From: Microbacterium sp. CGR2
Lineage (GTDB): Bacteria > Actinomycetota > Actinomycetes > Actinomycetales > Microbacteriaceae
DNA: 64,000 nucleotides
Reading direction: 5' to 3'
Assembly (NCBI RefSeq): GCF_003626735.1
Contig: NZ_RBHX01000001.1
Coordinates: forward strand, 1,240,001-1,304,000
Under the pieces are notes generated by a model that worked only from the letters and a program-made list of their open reading frames with translations, was not told the origin of the DNA and ran no database searches. Positions 1-8,504 of this stretch are shown in pieces (the stretch's first letter is position 1; the number at the start of each line of letters is the position of its first letter). Position numbers and translations under genes: made by a program.

Positions 1-854
1 ACGGTGCCATCGACGGATGCGACGGACGCGACGGATGCCGGCGCACCGGCAGGACCAAGATGCAGCTTCTCCGGCCGCACGTAGCTCTCGGCCCTGGCAT
101 CCAGGTCCCCGCCGATGTTGATGAGCATGGCCCGAGTGAGGCGGTTGTTCTCGCCGATGAACCGGCAGACGAACGGTGTCGCGCTGCGGTCGTAGATCTC
201 CTCGGGAGTGCCCACCTGCTGCAACCGGCCGGCGTCGAGCACGGCGATCCGGTCGCTGAGGGTCAGCGCCTCTTCCTGATCGTGGGTGACGTAGACCGTC
301 GTCACCCCGACTTCGCGCTGCAGTTCCTTGAGCTGCTCCCGCAGCTGCACGCGGAGCTTCGCGTCGAGGTTCGACAGCGGTTCATCCAGCAGCAGGATGC
401 GCGGCGTCAGCACCAGCGCGCGGGCGATCGCCACGCGCTGCTGCTGTCCGCCGGAGAGTTCCGAGACGTTCCGGTCGAGCTGGGAAGAGGCAAGCCCCGT
501 CCGGTCGGCGATCTCATCGACGCGACGCTTCTGCTCGGCCTTCGACACCTTCTGCACCGACAGCCCGAACGCGATGTTCTCCCGCACGTTCATGCTCGGG
601 AAGAGGGCGTAGTTCTGGAACACCATGCCCACATCGCGCTTCTCGCTGGGCACGCGTGTCACATCGCGCCCCGCGATGTGGATGCGTCCACCGGTCGGCT
701 CGACGAACCCTGCGAGGGAGCGCAGGGCCGTGGTCTTGCCGCACCCGGAGGGGCCCAGGAGGGTGAAGAACTCACCCTCCTGGATCTCCAGATTCAGCTG
801 CGAGACGGCACGATGGTCGCCGAACACGACATCGACGTCTTCGAAACGGATCAT
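1..854 (-). CDS. ABC importer ATP-binding protein, 3' end beyond window
   Basis: Cytoplasmic ATPase of an importer of the iron/phosphonate/polyamine type, expected to drive uptake of the ligand of the lipoprotein encoded just upstream. Walker A GPSGCGKTT is at residues 34-42, followed by a Q-loop (VFQNYALFP), the signature LSGGQQQR, Walker B ILLLDEP and the switch histidine VTHD. A TOBE-type tail with RPEKL starts near residue 260. The ATG at 854 is 8 bases after the stop of the binding-protein gene, so both share a transcript. About 284 residues are visible and the frame is still open at base 1. Relatives are usually 350-370 residues, so the end is missing. The permease is presumably further left. 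Confidence 0.9.
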   Translation of the reverse strand, partial: MIRFEDVDVVFGDHRAVSQLNLEIQEGEFFTLLGPSGCGKTTALRSLAGFVEPTGGRIHIAGRDVTRVPSEKRDVGMVFQNYALFPSMNVRENIAFGLSVQKVSKAEQKRRVDEIADRTGLASSQLDRNVSELSGGQQQRVAIARALVLTPRILLLDEPLSNLDAKLRVQLREQLKELQREVGVTTVYVTHDQEEALTLSDRIAVLDAGRLQQVGTPEEIYDRSATPFVCRFIGENNRLTRAMLINIGGDLDARAESYVRPEKLHLGPAGAPASVASVASVDGT

Positions 855-862
855 GATGGCCC

Positions 863-1954
863 TCAGCCGATGTATTCGAGCGTGACCTTCTCGACCCAGG
901 CGCCGAGGTTCTCGCTCACGAACGAGAAGTCGATCTCCTGACGCGGAAGCTCTTCCATCAGCGCGACGACATCAGGGTTGGCCTGCTCGACCGCCCCTTC
1001 GTTGACGGGCATGGCGTTGAACTCGGCGGCGAACTCACCCTGGACCTCGGCGCTGCCGAACCAGTCGATGAACTCCTGCGCGGTCTCTTCCTTCGCGGTG
1101 CCGGCGATCGGTGCGATCTGCTCGGTCACGTACGGGACGCCGTACTCCGGAACGATCATCCCGGTGGACGTGCCGTACTCCTCGTCGCGCGCTTCGATAC
1201 CGCTGGACGGCAGCACGGCGTAGTCGATCTCGTCGCGGGTGATGCGGGCGTACGGGTCGGTGCCTTCGACGGCGGGGGAGCCGTTGGCGTAGTACGACTC
1301 CACGAGCTTCCAACCCTTGTCGCTGACACCCAGGTCGCCGTCCTCGTCGAGGTGTCGGGAGAGGATGCTCGCCAGCACGAGCTGCGGGGTCGCCTGGCCG
1401 AGAGCCGGGTTCACCTCGTAGCGGCCGGCGTTCGCCTCATCCGTCCACAGGTCGTCCTCGCTGGACGCCGGGTCGCTGACGCTGTTCTCGTCGTAGACGG
1501 TCACGATCGCCTGCTCGACCAGCGGCCAGTACACGCCGTCGGCCGCGTCGCCCGCGTCCTTCGGGACCTCTCCGCTCCAACTCGGCTCGTAGCCGGTGAT
1601 CGCCTCTTCGGCCTTGAGCTGCTCGAAGAACATGTTGTTGAGACCGAACACCACATCGCCGACCGGGTTGTTCTTCTCCGCGATGATGCGGTTCGTGAGG
1701 TCGGCACCGCCGAGCCCGACGATCTCGATCTCGTAGCCGGCCTCCGCGGCCTTCTCGGTGATCCATTCGCCACGGCCGTCGCTGTTGGAGTTGGTGTAGA
1801 CGATGAGCGTTCCGCCCTCGCCGCCGCCGCTTGCCCCGTCGCCCTCGCCACCGCCCCCGGAAGATTCGGTGCCGCCTGCACAGCCCGCCAATGCGATCGC
1901 TGTGACTGCCGTGAGCCCGATGAGGGACCAGCGCTTCTTCCGGATGTCGACCAT
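863..1954 (-). CDS. ABC transporter substrate-binding lipoprotein (Fe3+/phosphonate-type)
   Basis: Extracellular solute-binding protein of 363 residues, anchored by lipidation. Residues 1-25 form a lipoprotein signal with charged VDIRKKR and lipobox LAGC (Cys25), followed by a Gly/Ser/Glu linker. The mature part opens with TLIVYTNSNSD and contains GLGGADLTNRIIAEKNNP, the layout of periplasmic-binding proteins related to ferric-iron, thiamine and 2-aminoethylphosphonate binders. Ribosome site AAGGA precedes ATG 1954. It leads an operon with the ATPase 8 bases downstream. The ligand cannot be read from the sequence. The HutC-type operator upstream makes a phosphonate slightly more likely than iron. 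Confidence 0.85.
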   Translation of the reverse strand: MVDIRKKRWSLIGLTAVTAIALAGCAGGTESSGGGGEGDGASGGGEGGTLIVYTNSNSDGRGEWITEKAAEAGYEIEIVGLGGADLTNRIIAEKNNPVGDVVFGLNNMFFEQLKAEEAITGYEPSWSGEVPKDAGDAADGVYWPLVEQAIVTVYDENSVSDPASSEDDLWTDEANAGRYEVNPALGQATPQLVLASILSRHLDEDGDLGVSDKGWKLVESYYANGSPAVEGTDPYARITRDEIDYAVLPSSGIEARDEEYGTSTGMIVPEYGVPYVTEQIAPIAGTAKEETAQEFIDWFGSAEVQGEFAAEFNAMPVNEGAVEQANPDVVALMEELPRQEIDFSFVSENLGAWVEKVTLEYIG

Positions 1955-2011
1955 GGTCGTCCTTTCTCGTCGTCGAGTGATGTCAGAGACGACATTACTC
2001 GCATGTTGTGG

Positions 2012-2021
2012 TGTCTATACA
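2012..2021. promoter_or_regulatory. HutC/GntR-type operator TGTCTATACA over a probable -10
   Basis: TGTCTATACA is a near-palindrome matching the GT-N-TA-N-AC core known for the HutC subfamily of GntR regulators (DasR, PhnF). It lies 58-67 bases before the binding-protein ATG at 1954. On the minus strand it overlaps TATAGA, a possible -10, so repressor and polymerase would compete. No -35 is convincing. The rest of the gap 1955-2280 holds only a short CCGCC-ACA-GGCGG hairpin at 2228-2240 ahead of the pantothenate operon; I see no gene in it. Confidence 0.45.
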
Positions 2022-2280
2022 AAGAATGTGTTAATCCGTAGACGCGGTCGCGCGCCCGCACTCAAAGTAGGCGCTCGAGGTGAACTCCAGCGCACGCGAA
2101 GATGAATTGTGGGCACGGCTGTTCGACGCGGGAGCGATATGCATAGCGCAACGATTGATTGGGTAAGCATTTCGATAGGTGTTCACTTCTGCAACCAGTC
2201 ACTCTGATCTCAGATTTGGAACGGATACCGCCACAGGCGGATACTCATGGCATCCCCGCTGCCTCCCGAACGGTTCTCCC

Positions 2281-3036
2281 ATGAACACCGCGCACGCGCT
2301 CGCCCCCGAGGCGACCATCGTCGTCATCGGCGCCGGACGCCTGGGCCGCGTGCTCGCTCGGGCATTGGGCACCGCGGGGTTCGATGTCCGTGGCCCGATC
2401 GGGCGGGACACCGAGATCCCGGATGCCGACGTCGCCCTGCTCTGCGTCCCCGACGCGGCGATCCCCCAGGCAGCGATCAACGCCCGCGGTCATGCATCGC
2501 TGGTCGGTCATGTCTCCGGCGCGACCCCGCTCGACGATGTGGACTTCAGCATCCACCCGTTGCAGACGTTCACGGGCACCGAATCTCCCGACATCTTCCA
2601 CAGCATCGGTGCGGCGGTCGCGGGCAGCACCGACGAAGCCCGCGCCGTCGCCGCCCAGCTCGCCCGCGCGCTCGGCGCCCGCCCGTTCGCCGTCGATGAC
2701 GCCCACCGAGCGACCTATCACGCGGCGGCATCCTTCGCCTCGAACTTCGTACTCGCCGTGCTCGACGCCGCAGCGCAGCTCGCCTCCGCCTCCGGCATCC
2801 CGCAGCAGGAAGCGCGCGACCTCCTCGCCCCACTCGTCCGCCGCACGGTCGACAACTGGGACGCCGACGGAGCGGCCCGAGCGCTCACCGGACCGATCGC
2901 CCGGGGAGACGAGACCACCGTCGCCCGTCAGCGAGCCGCCATCGACGAAGTCGCCCTGCACCTGCGAGGGCTCTTCGACGAGCTCACGTCCGCGACGCGA
3001 GCCGTCACCGCGCGCACCGACGAGGAGACATTATGA
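2281..3036 (+). CDS. Rossmann-fold/DUF2520 protein, candidate ketopantoate reductase
   Basis: Soluble protein of 251 residues. An N-terminal NAD(P)-binding fold carries VVIGAGRLGR, then VALLCVPDAAIP and a GATPLDD/HPLQTFTG segment. The C-terminal half is the helical DUF2520 domain (YHAAASFASNF), resembling 6-phosphogluconate-dehydrogenase-like reductases. Its stop overlaps the panC start (ATGA), so it is the first gene of the pantothenate operon. No panE-type ketopantoate reductase is seen nearby. A PanG-like role reducing 2-dehydropantoate with NADPH is therefore a good inference from fold and position, but unproven. The ATG at 2281 begins just before the Rossmann strand; its ribosome site is poor. 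A start further upstream would add residues with no family character. Confidence 0.75.
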   Translation: MNTAHALAPEATIVVIGAGRLGRVLARALGTAGFDVRGPIGRDTEIPDADVALLCVPDAAIPQAAINARGHASLVGHVSGATPLDDVDFSIHPLQTFTGTESPDIFHSIGAAVAGSTDEARAVAAQLARALGARPFAVDDAHRATYHAAASFASNFVLAVLDAAAQLASASGIPQQEARDLLAPLVRRTVDNWDADGAARALTGPIARGDETTVARQRAAIDEVALHLRGLFDELTSATRAVTARTDEETL

Positions 3037-3896
3037 ACATCCTCCGCACCATCCTCGAGGTTCGCGCCGTCGTCGCCGAAGCGCGGAGCGCCGGAAAGAG
3101 CGTCGGGCTCGTCCCCACGATGGGTGCCTTCCACGAGGGGCACCTGTCGCTGATGCGGCGGGCGCGCGCAGCATCCGATCTCGTCGTCGTCTCGCTCTTC
3201 GTCAACCCGACCCAGTTCGGTGCGAACGAAGACCTCAGCTCGTATCCGCGCGACGAGATGCGCGATGCTGCACTCGCCGAGACCGAGGGCGTCGACATCC
3301 TGTTCGCGCCCGAGCCGACCGAGATCTACCCCGACGGGTTCTCGACCAGCATCCATGTCTCCGGCATCTCCGAGATGCTCGACGGTGCGAGCCGGGGCCC
3401 GCACCACTTCGACGGCGTCGCCACCGTCGTGACGAAGCTGTTCGGCATCGTCCGCCCCGACGTCGCCTACTTCGGTCAGAAGGATGCGCAGCAGGTGCTG
3501 GTCGTTCGTCGCGTCGTGCACGACCTCGACCTCGATGTGCGGATCGAGGCCTGCCCGATCGTGCGTGAGGCCGACGGGCTCGCGATGAGCTCCCGCAACG
3601 TGTACCTCGATACCGCGGCGCGCGAGCAGGCCACCGCGCTGAACGGCGCGCTGGATGCTGCCGCCGCGGCTCACGAGTCGGGGGAGCACGACGCGGGAAG
3701 CATCCTCGCTGCGGCCCGCCGCGTGCTCGCGGATGCCGGAATCGAACCGGAGTATCTCGAACTCCGCGACGCCGAGACCCTGCGTCCGATTCGACGAGTC
3801 GAAGCCGATGCCGTCCTCGCGGTCGCCGCTCACGTCGGCGCTGCGCGCCTGATCGACAACCATGTCCTCTCCATCACCGAGAAGGGTGCCGCCTGA
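3033..3896 (+). CDS. panC: pantothenate synthetase
   Basis: Cytoplasmic ligase joining D-pantoate and beta-alanine with ATP to give pantothenate. It has 287 residues, the family norm. [10 protein letters not shown] at 28-37 holds the nucleotide-binding HxGH histidines (34 and 37). [20 protein letters not shown] and the MSSRN loop follow in the expected order. The start overlaps the stop of the DUF2520 gene (ATGA) and the stop shares one base with the panD start (TGATG). Substrates come from the panD and panB products encoded directly downstream. Confidence 0.98.
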   Translation: MNILRTILEVRAVVAEARSAGKSVGLVPTMGAFHEGHLSLMRRARAASDLVVVSLFVNPTQFGANEDLSSYPRDEMRDAALAETEGVDILFAPEPTEIYPDGFSTSIHVSGISEMLDGASRGPHHFDGVATVVTKLFGIVRPDVAYFGQKDAQQVLVVRRVVHDLDLDVRIEACPIVREADGLAMSSRNVYLDTAAREQATALNGALDAAAAAHESGEHDAGSILAAARRVLADAGIEPEYLELRDAETLRPIRRVEADAVLAVAAHVGAARLIDNHVLSITEKGAA

Positions 3897-4288
3897 TGCG
3901 ACGCACCATGTTGAAGTCGAAGATCCACCGCGCGACCGTCACCGGGAGCGACCTGCACTACGTGGGGTCGATCACCATCGACCCGGACCTGCTCGAGGCG
4001 GCGGACATCCTCCCGCATGAGCAGGTGCACGTCGTCGACGTCGACAACGGCGCCCGCTTCGAGACGTACACGCTCGTCGGCGAACGCGGCTCGGGGGTGG
4101 TCCAGGTCAACGGGGCGGCAGCGCGTCTCGTGCACACCGGCGACACCATCATCGTCATCTCCTACGCCGACTACTCAGCAGAGGATCTCGCGACCTACGA
4201 ACCGCGCGTCGTGCACGTCGATCGGTCCAACGCGATCATCCAGGTGGATGACGCCGTCGATCAGCTGCTCACGGAGGCTCGCGCATGA
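3896..4288 (+). CDS. panD: aspartate 1-decarboxylase proenzyme
   Basis: Makes beta-alanine for PanC by decarboxylating L-aspartate. The proenzyme cleaves itself between Gly24 and Ser25 (HYVGS here) to give a pyruvoyl group; both residues are present, preceded by the typical [18 protein letters not shown] lead. [20 protein letters not shown] and IIVISYAD complete the double-psi barrel. It has 130 residues, slightly longer than E. coli PanD, with the acidic tail common in actinobacteria. The start overlaps the panC stop by one base and the stop overlaps the panB start (ATGA), so translation is probably coupled. Confidence 0.98.
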   Translation: MRRTMLKSKIHRATVTGSDLHYVGSITIDPDLLEAADILPHEQVHVVDVDNGARFETYTLVGERGSGVVQVNGAAARLVHTGDTIIVISYADYSAEDLATYEPRVVHVDRSNAIIQVDDAVDQLLTEARA

Positions 4289-5154
4289 GCGCCCACGCGG
4301 CGTCGCGAAAGCGGGTCACGCTGGCGGCGCTGGCAGCGAAGAAGGATGCCGGCGACCCGATCGTCATGGTCACCGCCTACGACCACCCTGGTGCGCAGAT
4401 CGTCGAGGCGGCGGGAGTCGATGTCGTGCTGGTCGGCGATTCGGCTGCGATGACCGTCCTCGGCTACGACAGCACCGTGCCGGTCACGGTCGACGAGATG
4501 CTCATGCTGACCAAGGCCGTGCGGCGGGGGCTGACGACCCCGCTGCTGGTGGGCGACCTGCCGTTCGGGTCGTACGAGGCATCCGACGAGCTCGCGATCG
4601 CGACGGCGCAGCGCTTCCTCAAAGAGGCCGGCTGCGATCTGGTCAAGATCGAGCGCGGAGGCACCACCGTCGAGCGGGCGCGAGTGCTCGTGGGTGCCGG
4701 CATCCCCGTCGTCGGACACGTCGGGCTCACTCCGCAGACGGCGACGTCGTTGGGCGGCTACCGGGCGCAGGGACGGACGGCCGAGGCGGCGCTCGCCGTG
4801 ATCGACGACGCGCTGGCGCTGCAGGATGCCGGATGCTCCATGCTGGTCGTCGAAGCGGTGCCGTCCGAACTCACCGCCGCTCTGGTCTCGCTGCTGCGCA
4901 TCCCCGTCATCGGAATCGGGGCAGGAGCGGATGCCGACGGCCAGGTGCTCGTCTTCCACGACCTGCTCGGCATCTACGACGGGGGAGCGGCGAAGTTCGT
5001 CAAGCGATACGCCGACGTGCGCGGTGTGGCGGTAGCCGGTGTCGAAGCGTATGCCGCAGAGGTGCGCGGCGGCGTCTACCCGGCACCTGAGCACGGATAC
5101 GCGATGGCCGACAGAGAAGCCGAGCGGATGCGGGAGCTGCTCGCCCGACGCTGA
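4285..5154 (+). CDS. panB: 3-methyl-2-oxobutanoate hydroxymethyltransferase
   Basis: Transfers a hydroxymethyl group from methylene-tetrahydrofolate to 2-oxoisovalerate, giving ketopantoate, the substrate for the reductase step that the DUF2520 protein may perform. It has 289 residues. [48 protein letters not shown] and [14 protein letters not shown] carry the Mg2+ and ketoacid-binding residues of the TIM barrel. It is the last gene of the pan operon. Its stop touches the stop of the convergent XRE gene with no space and no evident terminator, so read-through into antisense is possible. Confidence 0.97.
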   Translation: MSAHAASRKRVTLAALAAKKDAGDPIVMVTAYDHPGAQIVEAAGVDVVLVGDSAAMTVLGYDSTVPVTVDEMLMLTKAVRRGLTTPLLVGDLPFGSYEASDELAIATAQRFLKEAGCDLVKIERGGTTVERARVLVGAGIPVVGHVGLTPQTATSLGGYRAQGRTAEAALAVIDDALALQDAGCSMLVVEAVPSELTAALVSLLRIPVIGIGAGADADGQVLVFHDLLGIYDGGAAKFVKRYADVRGVAVAGVEAYAAEVRGGVYPAPEHGYAMADREAERMRELLARR

Positions 5155-5376
5155 CTACCGGGTGCCCCCGCCCTCCGGCTCCCACCGCAGCAGGTCCCCC
5201 GGCTGGCAGTCCAACGCCTGGCACAGCGCATCCAGAGTCGTGAAACGTACCGCCTTCGCGCGGCCGTTCTTCAGCACCGCCAGGTTGGTGGGGGTGATGC
5301 CGATGCGCTCCGCCAACTCGCCGACGCCCATCTTCCTCCGCGCCATCATCACGTCGATGTCGACCACGACGGGCAT
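5155..5376 (-). CDS. small XRE-family repressor
   Basis: A 73-residue DNA-binding protein made almost entirely of one helix-turn-helix: MGVGELAERIGITPTNLAVL, then KNGRAKAVRFTTLDALCQAL and the family ending CQPGDLLRW. This is the compact YozG-like type found beside DUF2975 membrane proteins. The ATG at 5376 overlaps the stop of the DUF2975 gene (TGATG), so it is the second gene of a two-gene operon. It probably controls its own operon through the palindrome at 5891-5902. What else it controls is unknown. Confidence 0.85.
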   Translation of the reverse strand: MPVVVDIDVMMARRKMGVGELAERIGITPTNLAVLKNGRAKAVRFTTLDALCQALDCQPGDLLRWEPEGGGTR

Positions 5377-5864
5377 CAGATCACCTCGTTGTCGAGTTCG
5401 GAGCGAAGAGTGCGAGCCTCGGACTCGTGCTCGATCGCCTGCCGCAGCAGTGCCTTCATCACGACGACCAGCAGCGCCATTCCGCCGAGCACCAGAGCCG
5501 CACCGCAGATCAGACCCACGATTCCGGGCGCTGTTCCGCCGGGTGCCAGCAGCACAGCCAAGATGAACGCCAGGACGGCAGCCGCGAGGATCGCATCGAT
5601 GATGACATCGACGTAGCGGAACGATGACTCCGAGAAGATCGAACCGCGTCGCACCTTCGTCAGCAGCATCCACACGCAGACGCCGAAGATCTGCATGGCG
5701 ATGACGCCCAGCACGATGATCGTCACGAACGCGATCCGCCCCCAGAGCGCCTCTCCGGCGAGGTCGAACCACAGGGCCGGAACGATGAGTGCCTGCACGA
5801 CCAGGGAACCCAGCAACGCGAGCCCGATCACGACCTGGAGTATGACGATCGTCGGCTTGCTCAT
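5376..5864 (-). CDS. DUF2975 membrane protein
   Basis: Membrane protein of 162 residues with four predicted helices: about 5-30, 42-70, 88-110 and 115-140. Between helices 2 and 3 is the RRGSIFSESSFRYVD stretch typical of DUF2975. The cytosolic tail is acidic and charged (EHESEARTLRSELDNE). ATG 5864 has AAAGG eight bases before it. It is co-transcribed with a tiny XRE regulator, the usual partner of this family. Its biochemical role is unknown. It may sense a membrane state and modulate the regulator, which is inference from gene pairing only. Confidence 0.8.
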   Translation of the reverse strand: MSKPTIVILQVVIGLALLGSLVVQALIVPALWFDLAGEALWGRIAFVTIIVLGVIAMQIFGVCVWMLLTKVRRGSIFSESSFRYVDVIIDAILAAAVLAFILAVLLAPGGTAPGIVGLICGAALVLGGMALLVVVMKALLRQAIEHESEARTLRSELDNEVI

Positions 5865-5890
5865 GGGGAACCTTTCATCGAAGAACAACG

Positions 5891-5902
5891 ACAATCTATT
5901 GT
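5891..5902. promoter_or_regulatory. palindrome ACAATCTATTGT before the DUF2975/XRE operon
   Basis: Two 5-base arms (ACAAT/ATTGT) around CT, 27 bases or more before ATG 5864 and inside an unusually AT-rich patch. Small XRE repressors usually bind such sites, so this is a candidate auto-operator. It lies between divergent genes and could also affect the TetR gene. Confidence 0.35.
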
Positions 5903-5955
5903 TTATCGTTCGATTGGGCAAGCATTGAACGTCGTTGCTTGCTACGAGAGAAGAG

Positions 5956-5973
5956 TGAGTGTACGGTCACTCA
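5956..5973. promoter_or_regulatory. TetR operator, site 1 (TGAGTGTACGGTCACTCA)
   Basis: An 18-base palindrome with perfect TGAGTG/CACTCA outer arms. It ends one base before the TetR ATG at 5975. The same palindrome recurs at 6585-6602 before the efflux gene, so the regulator probably controls both itself and the pump. With the site abutting the start codon there is no room for a ribosome site, which points to a leaderless or near-leaderless message. Confidence 0.8.
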
Positions 5974-5974
5974 T

Positions 5975-6544
5975 ATGGCGATCAGCACCCGTAGTTCCGT
6001 TCTCTCCACGGCCGACGCTCGCCGACCTCTCGTTGCTGCCGCCGCTGTCACCGCGTTCGCGCGAGCCGGCTATCACGGCACCACCGTGGCGGATGTCGCC
6101 CGAGAGGCGAAGATCTCACCCGCGTACGCCTTCAAGCTGTACTCCGGCAAGGAGGCGTTGTTCATCGCCGCCCTCGAGGCTTGCTTCGACGCGATCCTGG
6201 TCGCCCTCGAAGATGGGGCGGATGCTGCGGCCGAACCCACCCCGGACGGCATCCTCGAAGCGATGGGAGACGCCTATGCTGCTCTCATCTCCGACCGCTC
6301 ACTGCTGATGCTGCAGGTGCACGCTCAGTCGGTGGCGGACATCCCCGAGATCGGCGCTGCACTTCGCACGGGACTGGGTCGTGTCACGACCTTCGCGCAG
6401 AGCCGTTCCGGTGGGTCTGACGATGACGTGCAGCGATTCATTGCGTACGGGCAGCTCTGTCACCTCATCGTCACCACGCAGCTCGACAGCCGCACTGAGA
6501 AGTGGGCGACGCTGTTGACCCACGGCATCCGCCACCCCGACTGA
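5975..6544 (+). CDS. TetR-family repressor of the adjacent DHA2 pump
   Basis: DNA-binding repressor of 189 residues. The HTH lies in residues about 15-60: AAAVTAFARAGYHGTTVADVA, then ISPAYAFKLYSGKEALF, with the recognition helix ending in YAFKLY. The rest is a helical ligand-binding domain. ATG 5975 is chosen because it directly follows the operator and gives a normal N-terminus; an in-frame TTG at 5939 would place the operator inside the coding region. It is encoded immediately upstream of the efflux gene, whose promoter carries the same operator. The inducer is unknown and is probably a drug-like compound exported by the pump. Confidence 0.88.
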   Translation: MAISTRSSVLSTADARRPLVAAAAVTAFARAGYHGTTVADVAREAKISPAYAFKLYSGKEALFIAALEACFDAILVALEDGADAAAEPTPDGILEAMGDAYAALISDRSLLMLQVHAQSVADIPEIGAALRTGLGRVTTFAQSRSGGSDDDVQRFIAYGQLCHLIVTTQLDSRTEKWATLLTHGIRHPD

Positions 6545-6584
6545 AGCTGCGTCGAACAGACCGCTTTTTGTTTGTCCAAAACAG

Positions 6585-6602
6585 TGAGTGAACAGTCACT
6601 CA
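6585..6602. promoter_or_regulatory. TetR operator, site 2 (TGAGTGAACAGTCACTCA)
   Basis: It differs from site 1 at 5956-5973 only in two central bases. It lies 19 bases before the pump start codon and just ahead of its AGGAGGAG ribosome site, so a bound repressor would block transcription of the transporter. Confidence 0.8.
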
Positions 6603-6621
6603 GTCATCCCAGGAGGAGATC

Positions 6622-8073
6622 ATGACCACCCGCACCCCCACCCCCGCCACCGCTCCGCCCTTCGGCCAGCTCACCGCGTCACCCCACACGCCACGGAGCT
6701 CACGCCGCTGGTTGGCCCTCGGCATCCTTGCGCTCGCGCAGTTCCTCGTCGTGCTCGACGCGTCGATCGTGAACATCGCGCTCCCTGTCCTCGGTCAGCA
6801 GCTCGGAATGGACACCGCCGCTCTGGCCTGGGTCATCACCGCCTATGTCCTCGCCTTCGGTGGGCTGCTTCTGCTCGGCGGACGTCTCGCCGACCGGTAC
6901 GGGCACCGCCGCGTGTTCCTCATCGGCACAGCCGGCTTCGTCGCGGCATCCGCCCTCGCGGGGTTCTCCGTCTCGAGTGAGATGCTGCTCGCCGCCCGAG
7001 CGGTGCAGGGAGCTTCCGCCGCGCTGCTCGCTCCTGCAGCGTTGGCTCTGTTGACGCAGCTCTTTCCCGACGCGCGGGAACGCACCAAGGCGCTGGGCGT
7101 CTGGGGTGGTGTGGCGGGCATCGGCTCGGCGGCCGGGGTGCTGCTCGGTGGCGTGCTCACCGCGAGCTTCGGGTGGCAGTCCGTCTTCTTCGTCAACGTT
7201 CCCGTCGGCGCGATCGTGTTGATCGCGATTCCCCTCCTGGTCACCCGCGACGGCGTCCGAACGCCCGGACGACTGGATGCTGCCGGTGCGGTGACCGTCA
7301 CCGCCTCGCTCGTCGCTCTCGTCGGAGCGTTCAGCGCGGTGGAGCAGCTCGGCTTCCTGCATCCGCTGCCCCTCGTGCTCTTCGCCGCCGCTCTCGCGCT
7401 GGGGGCTGTGTTCGTCGTGATCGAACGACGCACCCCCGAGCCTCTCGTCCCGCTGTCCCTCTTCCGCAACCGCAGCCTCGCCCTCGGCAATGTCGTGATG
7501 CTGCTGACCGGCGCGGCGATGGTCGCCCTGTTCTTCGCCCTGTCGGTCTACATGCAGGCCGTACTCGGCTACGACGCTCTGACCACGGGCCTGACGCAAC
7601 TGCCGCTCGCCGGTGCCCTCGTGCTGGTGGCAGGCGCGGTGCCGACTCTGATCGCCCGACTCGGCACCCGACCTGTGCTGTCCGGCTCTTTGCTGCTGCT
7701 CGCCGGTGGTCTCGTCTGGCTCTCCGCCGCCCCCTCGGATGCCGCATTCCTGATGCACCTTCTCGGACCGACCCTGTTGATCGGCGTCGGGCTGGGCGGG
7801 GCATTCGTGGCGACGACCCAGCTGGCCGTCGAGGGCGTCGAAGGAGGCGAAGCCGGGCTAGCCGGAGGACTCATCAACACCAGCCAGCAGATCGGCGGCG
7901 CCGTCGGACTCGCGGTGCTCGGGTCGATCGCCGGTCTCCGGACCGCGATGCTCGAGACCGACGGGGCGACAGCAGCGGATGCTCTCACCGGCGGCTTCGC
8001 ATGGCTCTTCCTCGGGGCGGCTCTGCTCGCCGTCGTCGGGGCAGCGGTCGTCGCCATCTGGCCGCGCGACTGA
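6622..8073 (+). CDS. MFS drug efflux transporter, DHA2 (EmrB/QacA) family
   Basis: Proton-driven multidrug exporter of the inner membrane. 483 residues with about 14 membrane helices, the DHA2 topology. Motif A is GGRLADRYGHRR after helix 2, and the antiporter motif C region is GIGSAAGVLLGGVLT in helix 5. The first helix carries QFLVVLDASIVNIALPVL, diagnostic of this group. ATG 6622 is preceded by GGAGGAG at seven bases. It is controlled by the TetR protein encoded just upstream through the matched operator. The substrate range cannot be inferred. Confidence 0.93.
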   Translation: MTTRTPTPATAPPFGQLTASPHTPRSSRRWLALGILALAQFLVVLDASIVNIALPVLGQQLGMDTAALAWVITAYVLAFGGLLLLGGRLADRYGHRRVFLIGTAGFVAASALAGFSVSSEMLLAARAVQGASAALLAPAALALLTQLFPDARERTKALGVWGGVAGIGSAAGVLLGGVLTASFGWQSVFFVNVPVGAIVLIAIPLLVTRDGVRTPGRLDAAGAVTVTASLVALVGAFSAVEQLGFLHPLPLVLFAAALALGAVFVVIERRTPEPLVPLSLFRNRSLALGNVVMLLTGAAMVALFFALSVYMQAVLGYDALTTGLTQLPLAGALVLVAGAVPTLIARLGTRPVLSGSLLLLAGGLVWLSAAPSDAAFLMHLLGPTLLIGVGLGGAFVATTQLAVEGVEGGEAGLAGGLINTSQQIGGAVGLAVLGSIAGLRTAMLETDGATAADALTGGFAWLFLGAALLAVVGAAVVAIWPRD

Positions 8074-8111
8074 GGGCAGGGTCCGGGCCTCGAGTAGGCC
8101 GCGACCGTCGC

Positions 8112-8504
8112 CTAACGCGCCGGCACTTCCGCTGTGCAATGCGCAGCTGCGGCCCCCGCGAGACGCCGGTCAAGCGTGAGGAGGGGAGACCTGCTGACCT
8201 CGGCGAGCGCGACATATGCGGCGTCGTAAGCGCTGAGGTTGTGACGCAGATCGAGCACTCGCGAGATCAGGGGCAGCGATGCGTACAGCTCGATCCGGAG
8301 TCGAGAGAGATCAGATGCTGCGGAAGCCAGACGTTCGTCGCTGAGCACGCCGCCGCGATTGAGCCCTCGGAGCGCGGAAGCGACTTCGATCGGCAGGATC
8401 TCGGGAGCGATGAGGGTCTCTGCGGCCAGTCGCTCGTGAAGTCGGGTCGGTCCGGCGGCGGCGGTCAGCAGGTCGACGACGACGGACGCATCGACGACGA
8501 TCAT
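8112..8504 (-). CDS. vapC: PIN-domain ribonuclease toxin (VapC)
   Basis: A 130-residue PIN-fold RNase that in this family cuts tRNA or rRNA when freed from its antitoxin. The acidic metal-binding residues are in place: Asp5 in MIVVDAS, Glu40 in LPIEVASAL, Asp94 in SAYDAAYVALAE and Asp112 in LLTLDRRL. The ATG overlaps the stop of the antitoxin gene (ATGA), the usual coupled arrangement. It is complete and looks intact. Confidence 0.92.
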   Translation of the reverse strand: MIVVDASVVVDLLTAAAGPTRLHERLAAETLIAPEILPIEVASALRGLNRGGVLSDERLASAASDLSRLRIELYASLPLISRVLDLRHNLSAYDAAYVALAEVSRSPLLTLDRRLAGAAAAHCTAEVPAR

